Of a DNA stretch of 64,000 nt, positions 35,732 through 45,810 are shown one piece after another (position 1 is the stretch's first letter; the number at the start of each line of letters is the position of its first letter). Position numbers and translations under genes: made by a program. The notes beneath the pieces were generated by a model that was given only the letters and a program-made list of their open reading frames with translations, did not search any database and was not told the DNA's origin. Origin of the DNA: Akkermansia muciniphila (GTDB lineage: Bacteria > Verrucomicrobiota > Verrucomicrobiia > Verrucomicrobiales > Akkermansiaceae); assembly GCA_945888515.1 (NCBI GenBank), contig CAMDAD010000013.1:1-64000 (forward strand), given 5' to 3'.

Positions 35732-36439
35732 ATGAATGGACCCCATATTTTCCGCGACTTCGATAACGCCATCCGCACATTGAAAGATGAAGTATTGCTC
35801 ATGGCCAGTCTCACGCGGCAAAACTTGGAGCGTGCGATGCGTTCGTTGCTGGAGCGCGATATTGAACTGTCGCGTGTGGTCATCGGCGATGACAGCGATG
35901 TGGATGACTTGGAAATCCGTGTGGATCAAACGGGAATGGAAATTCTCGTGCGTCACCATCCAGTGGCCACGGATCTGCGATTGGTGATCTCTTCGATGAA
36001 AATTTCGACCTGCCTGGAACGCATTTCCGATCATGCGGTGAATATCGCCAAGCGTTCGAAAAAAATCTGTCGAGGCCCAGAGTTGCCCGATGTCGCTTTG
36101 GTCGAGCCGCTCTATGTGATGGCGGACAACCTATTGCGCGATGCGATGATTTCCTTCACGGATCAGAACATCGAGATTGCGGAGGGATTGAAGGCTCGCG
36201 ATAGAGAACTGGATGCTTTGCACAAAAAGCTCATCGCATCGCTCAGCGAACGCCTCGAGCATCCCGAGGGTAAATCCGAGTCGCTGTTGCATTTGATTTT
36301 CGTGATTCGTTCACTGGAGCGGGTGGGTGACTTAGCGGTTAATATTGGCGAAGATGCGGTGTTTTTGGGCAACGCACAGGACATCCGACATACCAGCAAA
36401 AATGGCTCGAAAGCTTCTCTCAGTGACTTAGATGAATGA
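35732..36439 (+). CDS. phoU: Phosphate-specific transport regulator PhoU
   Basis: PhoU links PstSCAB to the PhoR kinase and represses the Pho response when phosphate is ample. The 235-residue all-helical protein has two repeats, each with a conserved acidic metal-binding motif (ERISDHAVNIAKR and ERVGDLAVNIGED). It follows pstB closely and its stop overlaps phoB as ATGA. Confidence 0.94.
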   Translation: MNGPHIFRDFDNAIRTLKDEVLLMASLTRQNLERAMRSLLERDIELSRVVIGDDSDVDDLEIRVDQTGMEILVRHHPVATDLRLVISSMKISTCLERISDHAVNIAKRSKKICRGPELPDVALVEPLYVMADNLLRDAMISFTDQNIEIAEGLKARDRELDALHKKLIASLSERLEHPEGKSESLLHLIFVIRSLERVGDLAVNIGEDAVFLGNAQDIRHTSKNGSKASLSDLDE

Positions 36440-37182
36440 AACGATTTTGTCACAGGAGGAAACTTTCGCATCGTCACTCAATCTCTACGTTGGAAAGTGT
36501 GCAGACAGTATTAGTGATCGAAGACGAGGCGGATATCACCGACTTGGTGGCATTCAATTTGGAACGAGTAGGATGTCGTGTGTTGAAGGCGTATGATGGA
36601 CAGGTGGGTCTTGAACTTGCCTTGAAAGAGCGCCCAGACATCATCGTGCTCGATCTGATGTTACCGACCTTGAATGGTCTCGGTGTTCTTAAAGGTCTGC
36701 GACGTGATGCGCGGACGCAGCAAATTCCCGTGATCTTGTTGACTGCGAGGGCGCAGACAGAAGATCGCATTGCCGGCTTGGCCGCAGGAGCGGATGATTA
36801 CGTGACGAAGCCGTTTTCGCCGAAAGAACTAGTACTTCGCGTTCAGGCGGTGCTAAAGCGTATGCAGATCAGTTCCGGATCGACGGATTTTACTGTCGGG
36901 TCATTTCGGTTTGATAAAAATTCACTGAAGTTTTATATTGATAGCGAACCAGTGGAATTAACTGCTACGGAGTTCAAATTACTACTATTTTTGTGCGAGC
37001 GGGTCAATCATCCGCAACAACGCAATGATATGTTGCGCAGTGTGTGGGGTTATAGTGACGATGTGATCAGTCGCACCTTAGATACGCACATGAAACGCCT
37101 GCGGCAAAAATTAGGCAGTCATGCGGATAAGGTTGAAACGATACGCGGTGTGGGCTATCGTTTTGTCAATCCTGCTCCATGA
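36436..37182 (+). CDS. phoB: Response regulator PhoB (OmpR family)
   Basis: The 248-residue protein has a receiver domain (about 23-140) with acidic pocket IEDEAD, phospho-acceptor Asp73 in VLDLMLP, and a late TKPFSP lysine. A winged-helix DNA-binding domain (about 150-245) ends RGVGYRF. The ATG at 36436 overlaps the phoU stop; in-frame TTG 36490 or GTG 36499 would give a more typical N-terminus, so the true start is uncertain. Its own stop overlaps phoR as ATGA. Confidence 0.9.
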   Translation: MKRFCHRRKLSHRHSISTLESVQTVLVIEDEADITDLVAFNLERVGCRVLKAYDGQVGLELALKERPDIIVLDLMLPTLNGLGVLKGLRRDARTQQIPVILLTARAQTEDRIAGLAAGADDYVTKPFSPKELVLRVQAVLKRMQISSGSTDFTVGSFRFDKNSLKFYIDSEPVELTATEFKLLLFLCERVNHPQQRNDMLRSVWGYSDDVISRTLDTHMKRLRQKLGSHADKVETIRGVGYRFVNPAP

Positions 37183-38405
37183 CGATCGAATTATCCATCC
37201 TCTGCATAGCCATACTCATCATTGGGTGGCTGTGGGCGGATCGGATCAAAAAACAAAAACGATTCTATCAAGAAATTCAGCAGGTGAAAGTCATCCATAA
37301 CGAGGCACTAGAAGCCGAGAGAAAACGCCACGAGCTGCTGCTGGATGGTTTATCGGATGCGTTGTTTCTCGTCGATCAACAGGGCTTGGTCTGCTATGCG
37401 AATATTGCCGCGCGCAAGATGTTTGCGGAGCGCAATGTGATTGGCCAATCGCCGCAGGCGGTTTTTCCTGATGCTCGTTTCATTGAGGCGATCCATCAGT
37501 GCGAGCATAACAAGCAGCCCGTGGTGCAGCGATTGGTATTACCGCAGCAACTATCACCCCTCGGCGCGCGGGAAAACCGAGGCGTGAATGCGTGGCTGTT
37601 AGACGTCGCACCATTGCCGCCCGAGGCTTATCCGCAAGCAAAGTTGCGCGTATTGCTGCGCGACCTAACTGCCGAATTCCAGAGCGAGCAGGTGCGAAAG
37701 GACTTTGTTGCCAACGCCTCGCATGAACTGCGGACTCCGCTGGCGATCATTCAGGGATATTTGGAAAACTTGTTAGAAGCAGGGGCACTGCGCGATCAAC
37801 AACAGGCTGCGCGGTTTTTGGGCATCATGTCGAAGCACACGGATCGGGTTTCTCGCATTGTGGAGGATATGCTCGTGATCTCGCGATTGGAGTCCGGTGA
37901 GGCGGCGGCATTGAGCATCGAGCCTTTTGAGTTTTTCAGTTGTGTTCAGGATGTGTTAGAGCGACTGGAACATTTGATCGTGAGCCAACAGGCGCAAGTG
38001 GATTTCGGCGGTGTGGAACGTGGATTGATGATCACGGGCGACCGTTTTTATTGGACGCAGGTTTTATTCAATTTGATTGAAAACGCGCTAAAACAAAATC
38101 CACGACCTGGCTTGCATGTGACCGTTACCGCGACGGCACAAGCGGATGGCATTCATGTGGATGTGGCCGATGACGGCATAGGGATTCCCAGCAGCCACTT
38201 GCCATTTGTCTTCAAACGTTTTTACAGAGTGGATCAAAATCACACAAACTCTTCCATCAAGGGTACGGGGCTGGGGCTCTCGATCGTCAAGCGAGCGATC
38301 GAAGCTCATGGTGGTCAAATTTCGGTAAGCTCTACGCCAGGTCGCGAAACGAAGTTTTCCATCTTGCTGCCCGTGGATCGGACGGTCATGGATCAGGTCG
38401 GCTGA
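37179..38405 (+). CDS. phoR: Phosphate regulon sensor histidine kinase PhoR
   Basis: The 408-residue kinase has one N-terminal membrane helix (about 4-20), a PAS-like domain (about 52-165), the HisKA helix with SHELRTPL and phospho-acceptor His182, and an HATPase domain with N box LFNLIENALKQ, DDGIGI, and GTGLGLSIVKR. The short membrane anchor fits PhoR, which senses through PhoU/Pst. It overlaps phoB, completing the pstB-phoU-phoB-phoR operon. Confidence 0.9.
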   Translation: MTIELSILCIAILIIGWLWADRIKKQKRFYQEIQQVKVIHNEALEAERKRHELLLDGLSDALFLVDQQGLVCYANIAARKMFAERNVIGQSPQAVFPDARFIEAIHQCEHNKQPVVQRLVLPQQLSPLGARENRGVNAWLLDVAPLPPEAYPQAKLRVLLRDLTAEFQSEQVRKDFVANASHELRTPLAIIQGYLENLLEAGALRDQQQAARFLGIMSKHTDRVSRIVEDMLVISRLESGEAAALSIEPFEFFSCVQDVLERLEHLIVSQQAQVDFGGVERGLMITGDRFYWTQVLFNLIENALKQNPRPGLHVTVTATAQADGIHVDVADDGIGIPSSHLPFVFKRFYRVDQNHTNSSIKGTGLGLSIVKRAIEAHGGQISVSSTPGRETKFSILLPVDRTVMDQVG

Positions 38406-38461
38406 GCGTGACATGCGGTTTTTTTCTTTTGCGCTTTATCTCGTCGCATCGCTGCGACACG

Positions 38462-40177
38462 ATGGACGCTGTTGCGATGAATGTTTCTAACATCCTGATG
38501 GCAAGTGGCGCGTCGGATATTTCGCCCTTGTTTGGTTTGCTGACGATGGTGCTGCTATTAGCGGTATTTGTATCGTTAGTGATGGCGCGGCTGCGGCAGA
38601 GTTTGTTGGTTGGCTATTTTCTCTGTGGCATTCTCATAGCGAATAGTGGCGTACCGGAGTGGTTGGGCATGGATACCAAGGGAGCCATCATCCCACAACT
38701 CGCGGAGCTGGGTATCGTGCTATTGATGTTCACGCTCGGCGTGGAGTTTTCGATCCGCGAGCTGCGTCATTTGTGGCGATTGGCTTTGTTTGGTGGCGGA
38801 TTGCAAGTGGGGATCACGGCGTCGCTTGCAGGAGGCATCGCGGCGATTTACGGATGCCCTTGGGAGGAATGTTTGCTGATTGGCATCATCTTTGCGTTGA
38901 GCTCCACAGCGGTGTCGTTGAAGTCCTTTCAGGATCAGGGCATCAGCGGCAGCCCTGGTGCGAAGGCGGCCTTGGGAATCGCTCTGTTTCAGGACATACT
39001 CGTGATTGGTTTGTTCTTGGTGTTGCCGGCGTTGTTAGGTAACTCCGCTCAGTCAATGGGGCGGGAAATTGTGATTGCACTGCTCAAAGGGTCTGCCTTT
39101 CTTGCAGGCGCGGCTTTGTTAGGAAGATTTGGCATCAATCCACTTTTGCATGCGGTGGCGAAAACCCGTAGCCGTGAGCTGTTTACTCTAACGATTATCG
39201 GCATGAGTGCCGGGGTGGCATACGCTGGGGGAGCCATGGATTTGAGCCTAGCGCTGGGTGCTTTTGCTGGTGGGCTGATGGTGAGTGAATCGATCTATAG
39301 CCATCGCATCATGACGGACATTCTGCCGTTCAAGGACTTATTCCTCACGATATTTTTTGTTTCGGTGGGACTGATGATCGATACGAATGAGGTTTGGGCG
39401 AATTTGTGGATCATTCTCGCGGGAACACTGGTGATTTTTTCCGTTAAGTTCATCACGGTATTCGGTGTGGTGCGGCTGCTCCGACTCCCATTGCGCCCTG
39501 CGTTGCTGGCGGCGGCTAGCCTTGCGAGCGTGGGTGAGTTTTCGTTAGTGTTGATTCAAAAATCGAAAGAATACCGACCTTTTGATCCGTGGTTGGAGCA
39601 AACGATTTTGATCTGCACGGCGTTGGGTATGGCGATGATTCCCGGCACGATGATTGCCACCGGTCCCTTCAGTGCTTGGTTGGAACGCAAGGGCTGGTTT
39701 CGTAGCAAACGCGTAACGCCTGGCACGCTCGACCTGAGTAGTTCGATCAAGGGGTTAGAGGATCATGCGATTATTTGTGGCTATGGTCCCGTGGGACAAG
39801 CGCTGCATCAGGCAATGCTCGGTGCGGGCGTAGAGTGCGTGGTTGTAGACCTCAATGCTGACACCGTAAGACAGCTGAAAAAACAAGGCTATCCTGTCTT
39901 ATTTGGCGATGTCACTCATCCGGAGGCCCTAGCGCTGGCGAAAATCAAGCGCGCCCGTTTGATTGCCTTCACTTTCCCGCAGGTCCATGTCACTAAGCTG
40001 GCCATTCCTCTGGTGCAACAGGAAAATCCCACGATTCTCGTCCTGGCGCGCGCGAAATTTTCTACGGAGGCACTGGAGCTGAGCCTGATGGGCGCGCGGG
40101 TGATTCACGATGAAAATGAAAGCGCTCAGGCGATGGTCGATCTCGGCATGTGCGCCTATGAAAAACCACTGGTGTGA
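38462..40177 (+). CDS. Kef-type potassium/proton antiporter (CPA2) with RCK domain
   Basis: From ATG 38462 the 571-residue protein has about 12 helices of the CPA2 exchanger fold (with MFTLGVEFS, LSSTAVSLKS and FQDILVI motifs). A C-terminal cytoplasmic TrkA-N/RCK domain follows (about 435-555; ICGYGPVGQALH nucleotide motif and DLNADT acidic residue). It resembles KefB/KefC and YbaL-type transporters. GTG 38408 is an alternative start. It begins close after phoR but is not a Pho gene elsewhere. Confidence 0.88.
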   Translation: MDAVAMNVSNILMASGASDISPLFGLLTMVLLLAVFVSLVMARLRQSLLVGYFLCGILIANSGVPEWLGMDTKGAIIPQLAELGIVLLMFTLGVEFSIRELRHLWRLALFGGGLQVGITASLAGGIAAIYGCPWEECLLIGIIFALSSTAVSLKSFQDQGISGSPGAKAALGIALFQDILVIGLFLVLPALLGNSAQSMGREIVIALLKGSAFLAGAALLGRFGINPLLHAVAKTRSRELFTLTIIGMSAGVAYAGGAMDLSLALGAFAGGLMVSESIYSHRIMTDILPFKDLFLTIFFVSVGLMIDTNEVWANLWIILAGTLVIFSVKFITVFGVVRLLRLPLRPALLAAASLASVGEFSLVLIQKSKEYRPFDPWLEQTILICTALGMAMIPGTMIATGPFSAWLERKGWFRSKRVTPGTLDLSSSIKGLEDHAIICGYGPVGQALHQAMLGAGVECVVVDLNADTVRQLKKQGYPVLFGDVTHPEALALAKIKRARLIAFTFPQVHVTKLAIPLVQQENPTILVLARAKFSTEALELSLMGARVIHDENESAQAMVDLGMCAYEKPLV

Positions 40178-40184
40178 TGTTGTT

Positions 40185-40808
40185 TTATCGCGCGAAGAGT
40201 TCGCGGCAGAGCATGCAGGTTTTGCCATTGCACCCACGGGCGGTGCAGTGTTCACGGCCGGCAAAAATGATTTGCAGGTGCAGTTGGTTCCATTTTTCGC
40301 GAGGAAACAGTTTTTTTAAATCCGCTTCTGTTTGCTCTACGGATTTGCCCGACGATAATTTCCAGCGCTTGGCGAGGCGGTGAATGTGGGTATCCACGGG
40401 AAACGCAGGCACGCCGAAAGCTTGTGCCATGACGACCGATGCTGTTTTGTGTCCCACACCGGGTAATGATTCCAATGCCGCAAAGTCTTGAGGTACGACA
40501 CCGTCGTGATGTTCCACCAGCAAGCGCGATAGCTCAACAATGGCGTGACTCTTGCGCGGCGATAATCCACAGGGGCGGATGATTTCTCTGACTTTCTCTA
40601 CGGGCACGCATCTCATGTCATGAGGGTTGTCGGCTAACGCAAACAGAGCGGGAGTGACGGTGTTCACTCGGGCATCTGTACACTGTGCCGAGAGCAAGAC
40701 CGCGACTAAGAGGGTGTATGGGTCCTTGTGATCCAGCGGGATCGGTGTTTCCGGATACAGTTGCTCGAGGCGGTGGAGCAAGTAGGAAGCACGTTCTTTT
40801 TTGTTCAT
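40185..40808 (-). CDS. nth: Endonuclease III (DNA glycosylase/AP lyase)
   Basis: Nth removes oxidised pyrimidines. The 207-residue enzyme has LLSAQCTDARVN, the helix-hairpin-helix LPGVGHKTA with catalytic lysine, and VDTHIHRLAKR with the catalytic aspartate. The C-terminal iron-sulfur cysteines are at 188, 193, 198 and 201, spaced C-x4-C-x4-C-x2-C instead of the usual C-x6-C-x2-C-x5-C. Its start overlaps the cstA stop as ATGA. Confidence 0.93.
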   Translation of the reverse strand: MNKKERASYLLHRLEQLYPETPIPLDHKDPYTLLVAVLLSAQCTDARVNTVTPALFALADNPHDMRCVPVEKVREIIRPCGLSPRKSHAIVELSRLLVEHHDGVVPQDFAALESLPGVGHKTASVVMAQAFGVPAFPVDTHIHRLAKRWKLSSGKSVEQTEADLKKLFPREKWNQLHLQIIFAGREHCTARGCNGKTCMLCRELFAR

Positions 40809-42847
40809 GAGGGATGAGTCTGATAGGCGCTTTCTTGAAGTTGCGCCACTTTTTTACCCGTCAATAGCAACCACCACTCGCGCGCGCAGCCGAGGATGAT
40901 GGCGGTGACGAGAATCAAGAACAATCCCGTGATGCCGATGTCCACCCATGCGTTGGTGATCGCTTGCTCGCTGTAGTTCCTCTTCTCGGCACTCAGTGCC
41001 GTGCCAAGGAGAGTGCGGTGTTTTTCAATTTCTGGCAAAAATCCTGCCGCTTTGGGCGAAAAGATTTTCATCCATCCCGCAATGAACGTGACGCAGGTCA
41101 GAAAGATCATGGGAACTACGGTGACAAGGCAATACTTGACCTTGCCCATCTTGATCAGAATGGTCGTGCCGAGGCAAAACGCGATGACGGCGAGCAGCTG
41201 ATTCGAGATACCAAAAATCGGCCACAAGCTCTTGGCAATACCCTCAGGATCCTTCGCTCCCTGATAGAGTAGATAACCCCATGCCGAGACTAACAGAAAA
41301 GTCGAAATCACATTCGCGCCCCACGAGCCGGTTTCTTTGAGTTTTGGCACAAAAGTACCTAGAAAATCCTGTAATATAAAACGACCTACCCGCGTGCCGG
41401 CATCCAGTGTGGTGAGAATGAACAAAGCTTCGAACATGATGGCGAAGTGATACCACAGCGCCAGAGCGTCTTTTCCTTTGAAGACTTTCTCAAACATCAC
41501 GGCCATGCCAACGGCAAAAGTAGGCGCTCCTCCGGCCTTGCCTATCATCGTCGGTTCCCGCAACTGCGTGGCAAGAGCGTTCATCTCATCCAGTGTCACG
41601 GCATAAGTTGGTCCGTAAGCGTTGATCTTGGCGAGTTGCATTTCCACTGCGATGGGGTCAGTAGGATCGATGGGTGAGTTGATGGCAAAATACTGACCGG
41701 GCGGCAAGGTGGAAGCGGCGATAATCGCCATCAGTGCCACCAGCATTTCTACCACCATGGCACCATATCCCACGAGCTTGATTTCCTTCTCGCGGGCTAA
41801 CAATTTCGGTGTCGTGCCGGAAGAAATCAACGCATGAAAGCCACTTATGGCACCACAAGCAATGGTGATACAAACAAAGGGAAACACGGGGCCCGGCACA
41901 ACAAACCCCGTGCCATTGATGAAGGGCGTGACCGCCGGCATCTGTAGCGGCGGTGCGAGAAAAACAATAAAAATCGCCAGCACTGCGACGGTGCCGAGTT
42001 TCATGAAGGTGCTGAGATAGTCGCGCGGTGCGAGAAGTAACCACACTGGCAGGACAGCCGCTGCGAATCCGTAAATCATAATCGCCCAGGCAACCGATGT
42101 CGTACTAAGCGTCAGTGCCGCATTCCACGAGTCAGGCAAAAATTTTCCACCCACCACGGCGAAAAGCAAACCGATGACGCCAGCGATCGACACCGGAGTC
42201 ACTCCCACTTTTCCCGACTTGATGGCCAATCCCATGAGCATCGCTAGCGGAATCGTGCAAGTGATGGTGAACAACCCCCACGGCGAATGCGCCAGGGCTT
42301 TTGCGACCACTAGGCCCAGCACTGCGAGGATAATCGTCATGATGGCAAGCAGGCTAAACATCGCAATCAGTCCGACCACTGGATTGATTTCCTCTTTCAG
42401 CATTTGCCCTAATGACTTGCCGTCGCGGCGCATGGAGGCAAACAGAACGATCGCATCATGTACGCCGCCGCCGAGCGCCGCTCCGATCAAAATCCACAAG
42501 GTGCCCGGTAAGTATCCGAATTGCGCGGCGAGGACCGGCCCCACCAGCGGTCCAGGACCAGCGATAGCGGCGAAATGGTGGCCGAAGACGACCCACTTCG
42601 GTGTTGGCACGAAGTCCTTTCCATCCGCTCGGGTCACTGCTGCGGGAGCGCGCAGGTCATCGACAGTGAGCACTTTCGCGATCAGCCATGACGCATAGAA
42701 CCGATATGCCACCGCAAAAGTACATACTCCTGCGATCACCAACCACAGCGAATTCACAGGCTCGCCGCGTGAAAATGCCGCTACCGCAACCGCCGCCGCA
42801 CCCAGTAAGGAAATGCACAGCCACATCAGGAATTTCGCCAAGCGCAT
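40805..42847 (-). CDS. cstA: Carbon starvation protein CstA family transporter
   Basis: CstA-family proteins import pyruvate or peptides. The 680-residue membrane protein has about 16-18 helices and the conserved blocks FGHHFAAIAGPGPLVGPVLA, GALGGGVHDAIVLFASMRRDGKSL, ACGAISGFHALISSGTTPK and LDAGTRVGRFILQD, some broken across helices here. The open frame extends to 42943, but homology begins at the ATG at 42847. It is translated coupled with nth, an unusual pairing. Confidence 0.9.
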   Translation of the reverse strand: MRLAKFLMWLCISLLGAAAVAVAAFSRGEPVNSLWLVIAGVCTFAVAYRFYASWLIAKVLTVDDLRAPAAVTRADGKDFVPTPKWVVFGHHFAAIAGPGPLVGPVLAAQFGYLPGTLWILIGAALGGGVHDAIVLFASMRRDGKSLGQMLKEEINPVVGLIAMFSLLAIMTIILAVLGLVVAKALAHSPWGLFTITCTIPLAMLMGLAIKSGKVGVTPVSIAGVIGLLFAVVGGKFLPDSWNAALTLSTTSVAWAIMIYGFAAAVLPVWLLLAPRDYLSTFMKLGTVAVLAIFIVFLAPPLQMPAVTPFINGTGFVVPGPVFPFVCITIACGAISGFHALISSGTTPKLLAREKEIKLVGYGAMVVEMLVALMAIIAASTLPPGQYFAINSPIDPTDPIAVEMQLAKINAYGPTYAVTLDEMNALATQLREPTMIGKAGGAPTFAVGMAVMFEKVFKGKDALALWYHFAIMFEALFILTTLDAGTRVGRFILQDFLGTFVPKLKETGSWGANVISTFLLVSAWGYLLYQGAKDPEGIAKSLWPIFGISNQLLAVIAFCLGTTILIKMGKVKYCLVTVVPMIFLTCVTFIAGWMKIFSPKAAGFLPEIEKHRTLLGTALSAEKRNYSEQAITNAWVDIGITGLFLILVTAIILGCAREWWLLLTGKKVAQLQESAYQTHPS

Positions 42848-42964
42848 GGCGCACCCTAAGAATTCTCTCTTCTTCAAGCAAGAAGGAAAGATGCCATGCT
42901 GCTTGCTTGGCAGGTGAGTGGAAATGTCGTAGTTTGTCTGCAATTAGTAACTCCCATCACTTCC

Positions 42965-44035
42965 ATGAGCCGATCCTTTTCACCGTCCTTAGCTCTTTGC
43001 CTCGCTGGCCTTTTCCTGGCCTCTCTCGTTCCGGCTTGCGCTGCAGGCGGTGCGGCGGAATGGCTCAAAAAACCCGCTGCATGGTTCGCCACAAAGGAGG
43101 CTCAAACCATCGCCTCACACATTCTCACTTATCAAAGTGAACACGGTGGGTGGCCGAAAAATACCGACACAGTGAAGCGCCCGTATCAAGGAAAACGAAA
43201 AGATCTTAAGCCGACTTTCGACAACGGAGCCACCACGGATGAATTGCGTTTTCTAGGCCGCTGTCATCACGCGACTCCCAACGCAAGCTATCTGAAAGCC
43301 TTCCAGAGCGGGCTCGACTATATTTTGATAGCCCAATACGCCAATGGCGGCTGGCCGCAGTATTATCCACTCAGCCATCAGTATCACCGCTATATCACTT
43401 TTAATGATGGATCGATGGTGCGCGTCATGGAATTTTTGCGCGAAGTCAGTCGCGATCCGATCTACGGATTTCTCAGCGAGGCCTATCGGGAAAAAGCCGC
43501 CACCGCTTTTGATAAGGGAATCGCTTGCATCCTGCGCTGCCAGATTCGTATCGACGGCAAACTTACCGTTTGGTGTGCTCAGCACGATGAAGTGACGCTT
43601 CAGCCGCGCATCGCTCGGTCATACGAGCTGGCGACTCTGAGCGGATCGGAATCCGTAGGCATCACACGATTGTTGATGAGTCTCGATAAACCCTCTGCCG
43701 AAGTGGTCCATGCGGTGGAGTCCGCCATCGCCTGGTTCAAGTATTCCGCGCAACGCGGCATCCGCATTGAGACCATAAGCGATCCCAAGGCTCCTGGTGG
43801 CAAAGATAAAGTTGTGGTCAAAGATCCGAAAGCACCGCTGCTGTGGGCACGATTTTATGATTTGAAAAAGCAGCAACCCCTTTTCTGTGATCGAGACGGT
43901 ATCCCGAAAAGCTCCTATTCCGCCATCGGTCATGAACGTCGTAATGGTTATGCATGGTATGGAAACTGGGCAAAATCATTAATCGAAAAAGACTATCCAA
44001 TCTGGAAAAAAGAAGTATCAAAGGCGCGTCCTTGA
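42965..44035 (+). CDS. Secreted pectate lyase, family PL10
   Basis: The 356-residue enzyme cleaves polygalacturonate by beta-elimination. A signal peptide (about 1-28, ending ACAA) is followed by the PL10 motifs GGWPKN, TFDNGATTDELRFL, NGGWPQYYP, TVWCAQHDEVTL, and a late LWARFYDL...CDRDG...RRNGYAWYG block with substrate-binding arginines. The start is ATG 42965; the frame is open from 42896. It is divergent from cstA. No sugar transporter or regulator is adjacent. Confidence 0.88.
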   Translation: MSRSFSPSLALCLAGLFLASLVPACAAGGAAEWLKKPAAWFATKEAQTIASHILTYQSEHGGWPKNTDTVKRPYQGKRKDLKPTFDNGATTDELRFLGRCHHATPNASYLKAFQSGLDYILIAQYANGGWPQYYPLSHQYHRYITFNDGSMVRVMEFLREVSRDPIYGFLSEAYREKAATAFDKGIACILRCQIRIDGKLTVWCAQHDEVTLQPRIARSYELATLSGSESVGITRLLMSLDKPSAEVVHAVESAIAWFKYSAQRGIRIETISDPKAPGGKDKVVVKDPKAPLLWARFYDLKKQQPLFCDRDGIPKSSYSAIGHERRNGYAWYGNWAKSLIEKDYPIWKKEVSKARP

Positions 44036-44137
44036 CTGTGGTATGTGTGCTTCGGCGATAGTTCCATAATCTACTCTTATTTTTCGTTTCCGCATTCTCC
44101 ATTGCACATCCGTCATTTGCAGTTACTTTGAACGGAC

Positions 44138-44797
44138 GTGGAAAAGCATAGCGAACAGTCGCGCCTCGTGGTGCCAGAATGGTTGGATGAACTGCCTGCC
44201 AACGATCCGCGTGCCATCCGTTCGCGAAAGGAGCTGCGCTGGATCAATGCTCTGATGGGCAATGAGCGCTGGATTCTCACGCAACTGCAAAAACATCCTG
44301 ATGCTGCGGCGAAGGGTGTGCTGGAACTGGGGGCGGGGGACGGGCACTTGTTACGGAAAATCCATGAGCGCTTTCCTCGCTATCGTGTCTGTGGCGCGGA
44401 TCTGTTAGATCGACCGCTGCACCTACCGCAGGATATCGAATGGCGCACGGGCGACCTCACCACATTGACTCCGACGCAGGATTACGGCGTACTCGTAGCG
44501 AATTTATTTTTGCATCATTTTTGTGATGAGTCACTCGCATGGTTTGCTGCGTGGTTGCCGCATGTTTCGCTGGTGATCCTGAATGAGCCGCTGCGCAGTA
44601 GCCGTTCGCACTTTTGGGGGCGCTTGCTGCGCCCGTGGTTGCATGAGGTGACGCGGCATGACATGCATGTCAGTATCGATGCCGGATTTCTCCCAGGTGA
44701 ATTACCACGCCTCTGGCATGCTCAACTGGGAGACTGGCACATCGAGGAAACAGAATCATGGCCGGGAGCCTGTCGCGGGGTATGGAGCAGGAAATGA
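44138..44797 (+). CDS. SAM-dependent class I methyltransferase in a type III PKS cluster
   Basis: The 219-residue protein starts at GTG 44138. SAM motif I is VLELGAGDGHLL near residue 68, followed by a CGADLLDRP acidic strand and a LVANLFLHHF motif. This is a class I, seven-strand methyltransferase. Its stop overlaps the flavoprotein gene as ATGA, and the PKS gene follows, so O- or C-methylation of a polyketide product is inferred. The substrate cannot be read. Confidence 0.82.
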   Translation: MEKHSEQSRLVVPEWLDELPANDPRAIRSRKELRWINALMGNERWILTQLQKHPDAAAKGVLELGAGDGHLLRKIHERFPRYRVCGADLLDRPLHLPQDIEWRTGDLTTLTPTQDYGVLVANLFLHHFCDESLAWFAAWLPHVSLVILNEPLRSSRSHFWGRLLRPWLHEVTRHDMHVSIDAGFLPGELPRLWHAQLGDWHIEETESWPGACRGVWSRK

Positions 44798-45810
44798 AAT
44801 CTATTACCATCGCTGGCGGTGGTCTCGCGGGATTGGCTTTGGGCATTGCTCTGCGCCGCGTGGGTGTGCCGGTGACGCTGCATGAAGCACTGCGCTACCC
44901 GCGGCATCGCGTCTGTGGCGAGTTTATCTCGGGAGTGAGCGATGAAACTTTGGCCTTGTTAGGCATTGATGCGGCTCTGGCTCCCGCTCACAGACCGCAA
45001 GAGGTGCGCTGGTGGAGTGGGTCGGAGTTTCTCGGTCGATTTTCGCTTCCAGAACCAGCGCGCGCCATTTCCCGCTTCGCGTTGGATGAAGTGCTCAGTC
45101 GGCAATTGCGTGCGCATGGGGGCGTGATTTGCCAAAATTCCCGCGTCACTCCCGTGCCAGCGGTCGGTCTGGTGTGGACCGCTGGACGTCGGCCCGCGAA
45201 GGGACCATGGATTGGCTTGAAGGCGCATGTGCGCGCTGAGAAGCTCGATCATTCGTTAGAAATGCACCTCGGCTCTCAGGGCTACATCGGCCTCGTGGCT
45301 GTGGAAGATGGCTGGGTCAATGTCTGTGGTCTTTTTCGCGTAATCCCAGAACTTGCGCGCGGTTCGGAGCCACTGCTACTTTCCTACCTGCGGCACAATG
45401 GGCTGGAGGATCTCGCCACACGCTTGCAGCGGGTGACATGGCGGCAGCATTCAGAGAGTGCTGTTGCAGGATTTCGCCTTGGGCTTCAGTCGCCACTTCC
45501 CGGACTCATGAGTCTGGGAGACGCGCACAGCATTATTGCGCCGTTTACGGGAAATGGCATGAGCATGGCGTTGGAGGCTGCCGCGCTTGCCGTCGGTCCT
45601 CTGCATCGCTACGCCAGTGGGGAGATTGATTGGGAATCGGCGTGCGCACTCGTGCAGCAAACGACCCGAAGCTCTTTTGCCAAGCGGCTTTCACTCGCCG
45701 GCACTTGCCAAAGTCTGCTTCTGGCACCATGGTTCCGCAGACCACTCGAAATCCTCGCCCGCGAACAATTGCTGCCGTTTTCTCTTCTCTTTTCTCACAC
45801 CCGCCGCTGA
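44794..45810 (+). CDS. FAD-dependent oxidoreductase / monooxygenase in a type III PKS cluster
   Basis: From ATG 44794 the 338-residue protein has the FAD dinucleotide-binding [17 protein letters not shown] start and [10 protein letters not shown], a geranylgeranyl-reductase-like motif. A later [26 protein letters not shown] segment contacts FAD. It resembles aromatic-ring hydroxylases and the geranylgeranyl reductase group. It overlaps the methyltransferase upstream (ATGA) and the PKS downstream (TGATG). Confidence 0.85.
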   Translation: MKSITIAGGGLAGLALGIALRRVGVPVTLHEALRYPRHRVCGEFISGVSDETLALLGIDAALAPAHRPQEVRWWSGSEFLGRFSLPEPARAISRFALDEVLSRQLRAHGGVICQNSRVTPVPAVGLVWTAGRRPAKGPWIGLKAHVRAEKLDHSLEMHLGSQGYIGLVAVEDGWVNVCGLFRVIPELARGSEPLLLSYLRHNGLEDLATRLQRVTWRQHSESAVAGFRLGLQSPLPGLMSLGDAHSIIAPFTGNGMSMALEAAALAVGPLHRYASGEIDWESACALVQQTTRSSFAKRLSLAGTCQSLLLAPWFRRPLEILAREQLLPFSLLFSHTRR

